Shown here in pieces: positions 28,901 to 40,412 of a DNA stretch of 64,000 bases (its first letter is position 1; every line of letters starts with the position of its first letter). The notes beneath the pieces were generated by a model. The model had not been told where the DNA came from, did not search any database, and saw only the letters and a program-made list of their open reading frames with translations. The DNA is from Mya arenaria (Eukaryota; Mollusca; Bivalvia; Myida; Myidae). Where the stretch lies: positions 78,309,232-78,373,231 of the forward strand of contig NC_069126.1 in NCBI RefSeq assembly GCF_026914265.1. The letters are read 5' to 3'. Made by a program: the position numbers and the translations under genes.

Positions 28901-30929
28901 CATTATGACAATAGACGAAGATAACTGAAGCTCTAAAAGGCCGAACATTATGACAAATGACGAAGTCAACTGATGCTCTAAAAAGCCATGCATTATGACA
29001 AATTACGAAGACAACTGAAGCTCTAAAAGGCCGTACATTATGACAATAGACGAAGACAACTGAAGCTCTAAAAGGCCGTACATTATGACAATAGACGAAG
29101 ACAAGTGAAGCTCTAAAAGGCCGTACATTATGACAATAGATGAAGATAACCGAAGCTCTAAAAGGCCGTACATTATGACAATAGACGAAGACAACTGAAG
29201 CTCTAAAAGGCCGTACATTATGACAACAGACGAAGACGACTGAAGCTCTAAAAGTCCGTACATTATGACAATAGACGAAGACAACTGAAGCTCTAAAAGG
29301 CCATACACTATGGCAATAAGTCTAACTCTTCGACAATAGACTTAACAAGTTCAATAACTGATTAGTTTAGTTCACAATTGTTGAGTTTTAAATTGTATTT
29401 CCTTGATGCTTTTTGATGAAATATTGGGTTTTATCAGTGAAAAAAACTGTAAAAATATCAATTTGATATTTTGACTCTAAACTTAGGAGTGAAATTATCA
29501 GCTTTAAGTATATTTTTTTTAAATCCATTGTAGTTACTTTAACAAAATTTAACACGTCACTTTTGAACCAGAAAATGTTGCATTTTTGAAATTTAAAAAG
29601 GTGCATCAGTTTAAATAAAGATATACTTGGAAATAAAAATCAACTCACTGTTAATTAGAAAAATGGTAATCCGACGTTTTCTTGAACTTTGTAGCTGAGT
29701 GTTCGAAAATTCACTTTCATACAAAACAAATTACAGACGAACACAACAGCTCGAACATAATTACGATGTTATATTAACGTTTAAATCTCTTTTTGAACTA
29801 TTACTTTGTTATACGTAATACGAATTTTCTGAAAAAAATCACACAACAATTATCAGATTAACTGATGATAATTTTACCCCTCCCACGCCTCAAAAATTAT
29901 CAACAACCTAGCATGGTCTTCACTCCTTAGCTGGAAAACGACCTGTCTTCAAGTGTATCAGACTGAGTGATGACTGAATACCCATGTATCATAACACAAA
30001 CTCTAAAACTAAGAAAAACGTTTTGTATCCAATGATTACCCGAAATAGTTTTGCTTACACGTTAGACCTTTTAATTTTCCATTCACTTAATGGTGGCGTA
30101 GTAATTTGGTCACGTATTCATGCCCTGTTTAGTTTAAAAGTGAGTTCGTGCATAAACTGTTATTTGGAACATAGATGCATTAGTAAAAGTTTATTGATTA
30201 ATGTTCATAAAATGTTTTCACTAAAAACGGTGAATAATAAACTATCAAATATTATTGGAGAACTTTTTCTCCTAGAACCGAAAAAAGAAAATTGACAGCT
30301 ACGTCATCAGCCATATTTTTGCGTCAGGGGTGTCCAAAGGGTAGCGGTGTAGAAAACACTCATTAAACAGGTGCCATTTTAGAAAAAAAAAATTAAAAAA
30401 CTAATGATACTCCGAAAATAAGCATAGAAGAAAAATAATATTATTTGATTTCAGTAAACGATCGTATTTAATTTCACAAAAAATATTAAATATCCGTGAA
30501 ATAAAATACGATCTTACCCTAAAATGAACAAACATCATGGCCCCAATTTCTCAAACTTCTTAAGTCCCTTATAACAGGATTAAGCTAAGCTCACTATTTT
30601 TGTTTTTCAATATTTTGCTTAATATTCACTTCTTTTTATACCTTGGATAAGAATAATCGTTCTGATTGTCACTATAAACCATTTTTCATTTATCAAAATT
30701 CAATTGAAGTATGTATTTTGGCTAATTGAAATAAGGTACTTAACTTAAGTACCTTATTTCAATTAGCCAAAATAAGCCTGTTAAGCTTAAGAAGTTTCGA
30801 GAAATTGGGGCCTGTATATATTAATTTATTATACGTCTATCATTTTTGCAGCTGATCCTGCTGGTCATAACCATTTGTGTTATCCGAGAGCTGCCATCGG
30901 GGAAAAAGTCGAAAGTGGGACCAATGTAA
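22944..30929 (+). CDS. Tetraspanin C, complete, 8 exons, 285 aa
   Basis: Complete tetraspanin on the plus strand. Exons: 22944-23003, 23339-23476, 24403-24531, 25124-25198, 25432-25539, 26250-26435, 27740-27823 and 30852-30929 (stop TAA). All introns are phase 0. The start is MGAISQYGTTFIVLINTLFG. TM1 is about 8-32, TM2 about 75-100, TM3 about 110-129 and TM4 about 248-271. Six loop cysteines are visible: CCG at 173-175, CC at 208-209, C218 and GC at 233-234. Sequons NTS (184) and NIT (193) fit an extracellular loop. The tail is short and basic (SGKKSKVGPM). Exons 1, 4 and 5 match the lengths in A or B, but exon 2 (138 vs 118 nt, different phase) and exon 6 (186 vs 219 nt) differ. It is therefore an older paralogue than the A/B pair. 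Introns 2, 6 and 7 carry tandem arrays of 62, 22 and 45 bp. Confidence 0.95.
23490..24035. repeat. 62-bp tandem repeat, about 9 copies, in tetraspanin C intron 2
   Basis: Unit contains GGTGAATTTGATGGTGAGC, AAAAGATGCGTGATG and AGTTGTTATATCTGAT. The last two or three units share a shorter variant (ATGCTAATAGGCGGTG). It begins about 14 bp after the exon 2 donor. Confidence 0.93.
25568..25731. repeat. Short fold-back element G in tetraspanin C intron 5
   Basis: CACTGGCACCGGATTTTT at 25574 is inverted as AAAATCCGGTGCCAGTG at 25709-25725. About 150 bp with an AT-rich loop; a single copy in the window. Confidence 0.7.
26436..27311. other. Tetraspanin C intron 6, left part, nothing recognised
   Basis: AT-rich intron sequence before element J copy 2. 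No further feature seen. Confidence 0.35.
27312..27678. mobile_element. Fold-back element J with 22-bp minisatellite core, copy 2
   Basis: Ends are AGTTAGGGCCATCGCC and, inverted, GACAATGGCCCTAA. An 8-bp direct repeat CGGAGTTC lies on both flanks (27304-27311 and 27679-27686). The core is about 10 copies of ATCGTACTGTCGC plus 9 variable bases. The design resembles bivalve 'pearl'-type elements with tandem-repeat cores; that class is inferred. Confidence 0.8.
27824..28019. other. Tetraspanin C intron 7 start
   Basis: Short AT-rich stretch leading into the 45-bp array, with degenerate array units (AAAAGCCGTACAAAAG) near 27942. Confidence 0.4.
28020..29312. repeat. 45-bp tandem repeat, about 27 copies, in tetraspanin C intron 7
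   Basis: Unit GAAGCTCTAAAAGGCCGTAC plus ATTATGACAATAGACGAAG and ACAACT. Minor variants include AAAAGCCATGC and AAATGACGAAG. Because 45 is a multiple of 3, several minus-strand frames stay open as 15-residue repeats. I treat these as non-coding. Confidence 0.95.
29313..30538. other. Tetraspanin C intron 7, nothing recognised
   Basis: About 1.2 kb of AT-rich intron. An open frame at 29984-30295 has no family resemblance and no splice context, so it is not called. Confidence 0.35.
30539..30812. mobile_element. MITE family B, copy 3
   Basis: GGCCCCAATTTCTCAAACTTC and the inverted AAGTTTCGAGAAATTGGGGCC are the ends. An inner palindrome GGTACTTAACTTAAGTACC lies near 30743. It ends about 40 bp before the last exon of tetraspanin C. 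Confidence 0.85.
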
Positions 30930-31043
30930 TGTCTTCTGTTTTACGAAGGAAAAGTGCTATGAACAGATTTCGCTTTATGACATTTCCTTCTCTACAATGT
31001 TGGGTTTTGTGCCTACAGTTCTCTTAACATGTCTTTACAGATA

Positions 31044-31049
31044 AATAAA
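31044..31049 (+). promoter_or_regulatory. Polyadenylation signal of tetraspanin C
   Basis: AATAAA lies about 115 bp after the stop codon and is followed by a TG/T-containing stretch. Canonical hexamer and distance make it the likely 3' end of this gene. Confidence 0.65.
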
Positions 31050-32449
31050 ATTCACAAGAACATCAGAGTCAGTATCTGTATTAAATGAACCAAATGAGCG
31101 GTTGTCTCAGAACTGGAAGATCCGCCATGTTCGGTACACATGCACTGGAAAGGCGCACACGTCTGCTGTACGCATAATGGCTCGCCTTTCACATATTCTC
31201 CACCTACAACTGTTTTAAAAAAGCAATGGGCTATGAATTTGTATAATGGTGCAATTCATTTTCAGTTCCTCTTTCTATGAAAGAAGTGTGATGACACTAG
31301 TGTCGCTATTTACTCTGTGGTATACGTTAGTTAGTTATACAATGGACACTACAGGGGCAAGTCAAGTCACAGGAATTATAACAATAATAAACACACAACG
31401 TACACATTACACAGACGGACCACACAAGCATCGATTTATTTTAATTTAACATTTATGCGGGTCACCGCGTCCGATTAACTTTATATTTTTTTTATTAATG
31501 ACTATTACTTCTTCTTGATTTCATTCTTCTACATGTATATGCATATTTCTTTATTGTAAAATGCGCTGAGTCACATGGACTGCTGGCAAAGCATGAATGC
31601 AAATTACATTATAGTAACACACTGTCCAATCTTTGTCATTTTTTGAGTAGAAAGTGTGGCAATTTTCGTAACTTAAAAGTTTTATGAAGTGATCACGCTG
31701 GAACTAATGATCCGATACATTGCTCAAACAAAATTGTAATAACCATGTATGATTCAGATGAAACTGAAGAGTAAAATTGCAATGAGGGATATACGCTGCT
31801 AGCAAAGTATGAATCTTAACAGGCTACAGCGACGGTTCAAGGATTTAACGTTTAAGGGGTTGTAACTTAAGTGCGTGCCCCTTGGACTGGCGACCGTCCA
31901 TCAGAACCGAAATTTATTTGGTTTAAAAATGGTACCCCACGAAAATTTTAACAATTTCTAGTCCGAAATGGTGCATTTTGGATGATTTAGTTTTTTTATA
32001 TTGAAATTAAAAGTGAACTTGAACGATTTATTTTGGTGAGGTTGAGCTGGAACCGGTGTAACAGAGTGATCAAATTTGATCAGTATTTGTATCAATGATT
32101 GTCTATCTTCTAAACCTTTAAGCTATATCAACTCATTACACTGTTGCTGGTAATGCGATATTTCTCATATAAAAGATTGAACACCTATGTTTGATAAGAT
32201 CAAACCTGCATTCCGCACAAACTTAATTAAATGATAAAAATGGTATAAACATGCATAATTATACAAGAATACATATTAACAGGTGTCGAAAGCTTCGTAT
32301 AGAGCAATTATGAAATTACACTGGGGTGATAATCACAATCATATTTCATAAAAATATTGCTGCACTTCTGCTCTTGTAACGGGGCTTCCGCTTCATCCTT
32401 CTACGTAACTTCCAGCTTGGTATTATAGCTGATGCAACATCCAAACACA
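31050..32449. other. Intergenic 3' of tetraspanin C, nothing recognised
   Basis: AT-rich sequence with no gene I can support. A worn repeat end may lie near 31370-31460 (GACGGACCACACAAGC), unclassified. Confidence 0.35.
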
Positions 32450-33275
32450 GAACTTCCGGTTTTATATCATGATTTCTGCATGATCCCTGAACATCGAAAT
32501 ACGGAGCTTCCGGTCAGCTGATATAGTTTCTGTTTGATCTTACGGAAGTTCCAGCGGTGTTTGTTTGAAAACTGTACGGACTTTCGGTTCCTTTATCACG
32601 GTAATTCGTGCATCTAGTGCAGTGCATCTCAACACGAAGGTTATGATCTTGAAACGCCACCTCTGATTGAAAAATGCACAGATTTTCTGGTCTGGTCGGG
32701 TGTTTAAAACTCACTTTTGGTTTACAAACGCTGTGTGCGCTGGATCATGACGCTCAACTTCCGGTCTGATGTTACGGGTTCTTCCGGATCATAACACGCA
32801 ACATCCGAATTTGTATCCTGAATTCTGATTGACAGCGTATAACGACCGGTCTGACGTCGCAGATTCTCTTGACGTCGCAGATTCTCTAGAATCACTGCAT
32901 GCAAGTCCCGGTCTGACGTCGCAGATTCTCTAGAATCACGTCATGCAAGTTCCGGTCTGACGTCGCAGATTCTCTAGAATCACTGCATGCAAGTTCCGGT
33001 CTGACGTCGCAGATTCTCTAGAATCACTGCATGGAAGTTCCGGTCTGACGTCGCAGATTCTCTAGAATCACTGCATGGAAGTTCCGGTCTGACGTCGCAG
33101 ATTCTCTAGAATCACTGCATGCAAGTTCCGGTCTGACGTCGCAGATTCTCTAGAATCACTTCATGCAAGTTCCGGTCTGACGTCGCAGATTCTCTAGAAT
33201 CACTGCATGCAAGTTCCGGTCTGACGTCGCAGATTCTCTAGAATCACTTCATGCAAGTTCCGGTCTGGTGTCGCG
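32450..33275. repeat. 44-bp tandem repeat with degenerate leader
   Basis: From about 32850 to 33270 there are about 9-10 near-identical 44-bp units with TTCCGGTCTGACGTCGCAG, ATTCTCTAGAATCAC and TGCATGCAAG. From 32450 to 32850 similar ACTTCCGGT motifs occur at wider spacing, suggesting an older degenerate array. TCTAGA, GCATGC and GACGTC are palindromes within the unit. Confidence 0.9.
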
Positions 33276-33511
33276 GTTTTTGATGGCTCCTACCACATCA
33301 TCGCCTGAAATGGAGTCAATAGTTTTGGGTAAGGACAATTGATTTATCTTTCTTTGAAAGAAGTTGAAATGATGGTATAAAAACGCTGAAAATCCAAATT
33401 TCACCTTCCTTATACTGTTCTTGAAATATATTCTGATAACTATGAACAATTAAGTTATCATTACATTGTGGTCACTTTTAAATTTGACGTTTGTCTTCTC
33501 TCAACGTTTGG

Positions 33512-33600
33512 TTATAGTGGTCTAGTAGTAAAGGTGTCGACCTCTCACCTAAGATGTTGTGGTTTCAATTGTTGATAAGTTCTAACCAGGTGGACGGTGC
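33512..33600 (+). repeat. Probable tRNA-derived SINE remnant
   Basis: TATAGTGGTCTAGTAGTAAAGG resembles a tRNA A box region, and GTGGTTTCAATTGTTG about 40 bp on resembles a degraded B box. It does not fold as an intact tRNA. Confidence 0.4.
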
Positions 33601-35039
33601 ATGGAAAACAGTTTCGTGAATATAATGGGTGAAAGAATGGCCTCTAAAATTTCATCAAGTTTTTTTCCGTTTTTGCCCTAGTGATTTGCTTTCGTGATAT
33701 GACCGCAAATATAAAATATGATATGACCCCTTCAGTTGTTCAAAGGATAAAGCTCATATGCTTTCTGAGTCTAATGTGTTATGTGAGTATCCCATCCATG
33801 TTCATGTATGACAAACATTAATGATTATTGCACGACCAAATCGACAACTTAAGTTCCCCTGACGACGGCATTTAGACAAAGATACATTTATTCTTCTAAA
33901 GATGGCCTAAGTATAATATACAAACAGTGTTGGTATTTGTATAACATTAGGTCAATCATATAACCTTGATGGTAATTTCGGTAGCTAAACAATTGACCAC
34001 TTGTCATACATAGGTTTACCAAGACACGATCTATAGTCAACCATAACCTATATATGGTATATTTAAACAATATAACCAATACTTGTGTCATATGGATTGT
34101 AAGTAAAACTTCTCCAGTTAACAAAATGTTACCTAGTCATAAACATTGCTTGAGTATCTTTTATACTCTTGTTTGATCTTTTTAGTAGAAATAGCATTTA
34201 TATTAGCAAAGTTTCCTGATTGTTCTCGTAATCTGTTTCCTCTGGGCATGTCACATAACCTGCCTTCTTGAATATGAGCAGGATGGACATTCTGTCTACG
34301 TTTCGTAAATATTCCGTATAACATTAGCCACAATAATGCCCACATAGGGAACTTTTTGTAACATTTGGGTATTCATTTTGTTCTCTAAACGCCACAAGAC
34401 GACTGATTCATACCAATGTAGAATATATTCTTCAACTGTAACTCCACAATATTTAACACTGCATTGTTTAATAAAAACACAAAAGTTAAACATAAATTAT
34501 TTTTAGCCAATACCTTTCGATTATTACACTGAAGTGTTTTATAAAACACAAATTTAAATCGATCTGTCAACAAAGCATCGCCTTTTTAGCTATCTAGTAG
34601 GGGCCCGTTATCTTTCCGCTCAATAGACTTAGCGCTTGGATCTGTCATTCTTGGCAAGGAAAACAAGAAGTGGGATATGGAGGTGTAGAGTCGCCAAAAC
34701 AAAAACCTTCAAAGACTCTGAAGCGGCTGTTTATATGGACTAGTATAACGTGTGTCCACAGATACGCTAACAACGTCGTTGTTTTCACGTGTGACCTACT
34801 TTTAAACTTGACAATGTCCACAAAAAACAAAAATGTTTACTAAATTTCACGGAAAAGAGAGAGAAAAAGGTGTTGAAAGTACTTTCTTTAAAAAAAATCA
34901 GTACAAATCTCTTACTCAACATGACTCATAATTAATATGAATTAAAATTTAATAGCGCGCGCATTCTAAAGTTCTATGTAGCGGGGATAATGTGTTATAA
35001 AGAAAACAAAATAATTCGCCTTATTTTCAGCAATACAAT
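33601..35039. other. Intergenic, nothing recognised
   Basis: About 1.4 kb. Overlapping minus-strand frames around 34130-34570 could be the remains of some coding sequence, but I recognise no family. Confidence 0.3.
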
Positions 35040-36165
35040 TACTTTGGTTTTGGTAGGTTGATGAATGGTTTATCTTGCAATTACGATAGTCTGAGAACAT
35101 GACCAAACGACATGGAAATAAGGCGACAAAATGTTGACGATAGACGTTAACCGACGCACAACGGCAGATTTAACAAAAACACCTCGAGTGCTTACTGATA
35201 AGCCTAGACATTACAGCCGTTTCATATTTCTGCAGATCTTTACCAAATCTCTGTTAAAATACATTTATTCACCTTACAACTTTACTACAATTTCTGAAAT
35301 TACATCAAACAGTTACACACTAAAGATTCAAAACTCTTACGCCATATATATATGGCTCTGTGAATTCCATTTAATTAAGTTGTCATTTTACCGACCTGAA
35401 AGAAATCTATTCCCGTTTTCCGCGTAATAAAAAATAGTCCTGCCCGCCAGCATTTTCTCACTCAACCCGCAACCATCTCTGTACCTGGATACAAGCAACT
35501 GAAAGGAAATTATACAAGACCTCGAGTAATATCCATTATTATTTGACTCATTAATACTATATAGTCGTCTCAGAAATGTTATTACATGTAGTTTGTTTTA
35601 GGAAGGTTAAATAATGGTTGAACTTGCAATTCAAAAACACCGTTATTGTTCAATTGTACTTGGATATGATTTCCTCAGAGCATGAAAACACGACATGGAA
35701 ATAAGGCGACAGAATGTTGACGAAATACATAAACCGACGGACAACGGCCTATTTACCAAGAGCTCCTGGTGTTGAAATGCGCTTACTGATAAGCCCAGAC
35801 AGTACAGCCGTTTCATATATATGCTTATCTTTATTCATCTATCCGTTTAAATGCATTCATTCACCTAGCATCTCTTTACTGAAATTATATTAAACTGTTA
35901 CCAACAAAAGGTCCAATACTCTTATTCCATACCGTTCAATGCTCTGTGAATTCTAGTGTTGACATTTGTCTCCGAACTGATAGTAGTCCATTCCCGTCTT
36001 CCACGTCATGAACAAATAGTCCTCAGGCCAGCATTTTTTCAATCAACCCGCAACCATCACCGTACCTGGATACAGGCAACTGAAAGGAAAGTATATAAAA
36101 CCTCGAGTAATATCCATACACCATACACCATAAACATTATTTGACTCATTAATACTATATAGTCG
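35040..36165. repeat. Tandem duplication of a ~0.58-kb segment
   Basis: About 35040-35567 is repeated at about 35590-36165. Shared anchors in order: CTTGCAATT, GACATGGAAATAAGGCGACA, TTTCATAT, TCAACCCGCAACCATC, TGGATACA, CTGAAAGGAAA, CCTCGAGTAATATCCAT and TTAATACTATATAGTCG. Offset drifts from about 550 to 598 bp, so the copies have diverged by indels. Non-coding. Confidence 0.75.
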
Positions 36166-37569
36166 AAGTTTTCTTGGTAGATCAAATTTAGATTATTTTT
36201 ATCACGTGTAACCGCCGTGAGTTCGTGCCCCAGTGCCGGAATTGCACATTTGTCAATTGTAATAACATATGGCAAAAACTACTAAGGTCAAATTGGAAGC
36301 CATATTTATATTTGGCTTGACACAGTTCTATAAACAATACAGTAACAGGTTTAGCCTCTAGTGCAGACTTACATTGCTAAATGTCTGTTCCTTTCGTGTC
36401 CATACATTATTGTAACGGGGTTCTTACACAGATCCTGCATTTTATGATAGGTGACCTATGCTATAGTAGACATTTGCTTTTACAAGATGTCAATATAACG
36501 CTTTTAAAATGACAAGGCGGGGGACGAAAAACAGTTGTAAACTAATGCTGTATTAACCAAAGTTTGACTAACTGATTAATCGTTTAAGCCTTGTTTTTTT
36601 GGAGCATATTTATGCTTTTTAATGATCACTTATTAAAAATTCATTAGCTAAGTGTAATAACCGGATCCCTTAAATGCGACACTTATAAATGGTGATCTAC
36701 GAAAATGCAGTTACCAACTAATGTTGCACTTAACCAAAGTTGGATTAACTGATTTTTTCTTGATCTTTATAAACTCTACCACGACAGCATAGTGATCTAG
36801 ATCTGATAAGCGCTTGCTGAGGCAGCCCCGCTCATGAAAGTCCCTCTAAGCCACCGAGGTCCCTGTCGCTACCTGCACATAGAGTTCAGAGAATATTCGG
36901 CTCAGATTTCTAGAAGGCGTCGAGCGCGTGTCCACCACGGTTGAGCATCAGAGGTATTCCGCTTACAAGAAAACCCGAACAAGCGCTACCAAATCTAGAC
37001 AACCGTACCATCGTAATAGTTAACACCATAGTCATGTTGAAAAATTACTAAGCATAATGTTATAACCGATTGAATAGCCTATTACAATAAAATTAACATA
37101 AAATGTCCACCGATACCTCATGTGTGTTTGTTATATGGCAATGAATCGCAAAGCCAAAAAATGCTTTATGAAAGGTCCGCAAGCATACCATATTTACTTA
37201 TAAGCATTTAGCCTTATGAAAGGAAGCACTAGCACATATGCAACAAACAGAAAATATGTAAAATTGATACAATGCATATTTTAAATTATACAACTTAGCT
37301 GGTTTCCATTTCTGCTTCATCCAAGTTATATGTCATAACTGCCGGTACTGAGCATTTTAAAAATGTGTGTATTGCCAATAGTTAAAATGTTTAGACCAAT
37401 TAATCCGGAGATGCACCGTCAAGCTATTCTTTACACTAAAGAAAAAAATACAATATTTTAGAACTAACTTGAACGAAAATTGACTGGTTCGCACATTTGT
37501 TAAAATCGCTCACCATTGTACGATTGTGGTGATAATTGACCAGCAGCCAATTGTCAATCAAACAATCAA
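36166..37569. other. Intergenic, no gene
   Basis: AT-rich. A short diverged repeat pair with AACCAAAGTTTGACTAACTG (near 36556) and AACCAAAGTTGGATTAACTG (near 36734) is present. Nothing else recognised. Confidence 0.35.
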
Positions 37570-37640
37570 CTTCAACTTCAACTTTATTTAGTACATAAGG
37601 GCATCCGGCCCAAAATACATACTATTGTATATAAATAATT
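37570..37640 (-). repeat. Possible 3' end of a non-LTR retroelement
   Basis: TCAACTTCAACTTTATTTAG followed by CATCCGGCCCAAAATACATA resembles the stretch at 63874-63950. On the minus strand it reads as a conserved 3' tail ending in a short tandem motif, a LINE/SINE-like layout. Confidence 0.35.
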
Positions 37641-39156
37641 AATTACAATACAGTGGTGTCTTTGCTTAATACAAATTTTATACAAATTATACTATTAATC
37701 TAACATTTTTAACAATCAGTTGACCAATAATGCGACTATTTTTGTCAACAAGAAAGACCATTCATGCAGGGTATCAAATGGCGCCAAATGAGATTGTTAA
37801 GTTAATGGCAAATTCGTATGGAAATGAAGGAAAAAACGTAATATAAATATAGCTTTAAAAAAAACTGTATTACTTCACCATTTAACATCATGTACCAGTT
37901 CCGACTCCGTTTTGAAAGTAATTTGTTAGATTATCAGTTGTATTGAATTCAAACAATATACTATTAGTAAGTGAAACACTACTTCTACTGAGTATAATTA
38001 TTCATCCAGTATCAGCTAAAACAATATCTTGTTATAAATATCCCCTACAACTATGTCCTTCGCTGGTATGCACTTTCTTTAATTACCAAATAATATTCAT
38101 TATATCTATTTGTTGTGTATCTCGCGATGTTATTAGACAACGTCCGTCTTTAGGAATACATGTTTTCAATTTTACTTGAATAAGTGTCTATGGACATTTT
38201 CTAGATTGTAAGAAAAGTAAATAGTTAGCAATAACAAATTTCTGTATTGTAAAAAACCGTTTTGATGTCCGTGAACAGATTTAACACCGATATAAACATA
38301 AGGAAAGTTAGCCAGATATCTATCTATAAGGAAAAGCAACTAACTTGTTAGCTTTCTATTTGTTGAGACGTGTTATTTCCCTTTGTCTAGAAGAGAAAGC
38401 ACTGTGCTACATATTCGCCAGAACACCTGCCGTAAATTTTAACGATAAGAAACACAGATTGCTGAAACTAGGCAGACATTTATAAACTCAGGGAAGGCGA
38501 TTACGCACCTGAAAACATCTTTACGTGCATGGAACATTTCCCTCATATCTCCTGAATTGTCCCGCAGAAGTTTAATTTGGCTGCCATTCGGGTTGTAGGG
38601 GATACATGTTCTATTTAACCTTTATCATGTTTCTGACAATATGGCACTTCATTAATGTAACTTGTTTTACCTGGGTATACAAATTCATTCATTATTTCCA
38701 AAACTTATTTGAACGTTTAAACTTATATTTACCTTTTGATTATGATACAAATACATAAATATTCCCTCTTGAACCTATTCATCCGCGTCTTTGATGTCTT
38801 CATATTATGCTGGTATATGCAATCTAAGCGTGATAACATACATAAGTCAACATACTTGCCCATCATTGCAGTCGGTTATCGCATATAAACATGTATGTGG
38901 TGTATATGCTATATATTTATCAATTTTATAAAATTGACTGTTCGTGAACATTTGTTACAAGAACCACATGTAAATGTAAAGTTTATACAAATTCGCTTTT
39001 ACTATATGCTTATAGGGTATTAATTTATGTCAAGCCGTACTATAATGTTATATTATAAACCCTCTGCAACCTAAAATCGTGTCACTCTTTTACTTATGCA
39101 TCAGCTTTTAGGTTGGCGGAACGCTTCTGCCACGAAAAATGATTGCAATGGCACCC
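37641..39156. other. Intergenic, nothing recognised
   Basis: About 1.5 kb of AT-rich DNA with no recognisable gene or repeat. Confidence 0.35.
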
Positions 39157-39522
39157 TTAAAGCTGCACTCTCACAGATTGACCGTTTTGACAACTTTTTT
39201 TATTTTTTTGTCTTGGAACGAGCCAATTTTTGCGAAAATCCATGGAAAACAGTGATATAAGACTGCTGAAAAAAATAGATCGCGGATTTTTTTATTTAAG
39301 TTCAAAAATTTATGTTTTATACATTTTTATTAAACCGTTAGTAACGGTTTAAGCCATAGAACATTGATTTTCGAACGTAAAAATGCAAATCTGCTATCTG
39401 ATCTTTTGCCAACAATCTTTCATCATTGGTTTGCAGATATTTACGCAAAAATTTGCTCATTCGAAGAGAAAAGATAAAAAAAAGTTGTACAAACGGTAAA
39501 TCTGTGAGAGTGCAGCTTCAAC
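39157..39522. mobile_element. MITE family A, copy 4
   Basis: The best-preserved left end in the window: TTAAAGCTGCACTCTCACAG. The right end is CTGTGAGAGTGCAGCTTCAA. The arms fold on each other almost throughout, meeting at AAACCGTTAGTAACGGTTT. Confidence 0.88.
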
Positions 39523-40344
39523 GTTGGAGGTGGCAACCACAATGATGGCAGTACCAGCGTATGAGTGGAAGTCCTGTGAACCCCACAAAAATGAACGTTT
39601 TAAATAATTAAATGAAATGACGCACAGAACATCGTAAACAACTGTGTCTCCAAATATTTGGGTTTTTGTCAGGCCGGCTTTTCATTAGATTTATGCGGTC
39701 GTGAATGGCATTTCTAAAAAATAACAAACAATATATAAACATGTTGGCGAGCAATGTCCAACGGATAAAACTGTTTGGCACATAGTTTACGTTTATGGTC
39801 CATTGATAAGATTTTCCAACCATGTCTATGCAAATAATTTTTGATCAGATAAAGATATGTTTATCAAATGGAATTGCCCATAATTACACGGTTCGCTATG
39901 AATCTCAATGTAGTTATAAATGCAGATTTATATAAAATCAACAGGTCGCTGAAAGAGGAACCCTGAACACATGGACACAGCTGGCAGGAATCCATATGTG
40001 TATGTTTGACCATAAACTAATTTAAATGCAATTCTAAGTACATAACCTTGAAAGTGAGCAATATGTTTTGTCTTTTATTTACAGCTAAGACATAATTTTA
40101 TTCATATCAGTTCATATGGCGTAGCAATATACTTATAAGCACGTTGTATTACATTTGGTTAGCAATTTATGAAAAAGAGTTAAATTGTAACTTCGTTTTC
40201 CAGCTGATTTTGATCATATGCAGATATCTGCCATCAAAGATAATGACTAGAAACAGACAACACAAGTTTCCTTGGTGCCCTTCAATTTATTGCAGATATC
40301 TGTAAAAAATGAACCGGTATAGTAAAATAAAGAATTCCTAATAT
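39523..40344. other. Downstream flank of the mucin-like gene
   Basis: AT-rich, no features beyond the polyadenylation signal at its right edge. Confidence 0.35.
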
Positions 40345-40350
40345 TTTATT
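40345..40350 (-). promoter_or_regulatory. Polyadenylation signal of the mucin-like gene
   Basis: AATAAA on the minus strand lies about 63 bp beyond the TAG stop. It supports 40516-40413 as the last exon. Confidence 0.6.
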
Positions 40351-40412
40351 CGATGTTCATTGTATCAGTAACAGCAATATTAACAAATGGTATTTCACCG
40401 GTTAATGACTGT

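Noticed and set aside
28160-29308. Antisense repeat protein in the 45-bp array
   Set aside because: More than one frame is open, and there is no independent coding signal.
34133-34573. Possible fragment of a coding gene on the minus strand
   Set aside because: Several overlapping frames, none with a motif I recognise or a splice structure; left uncalled.
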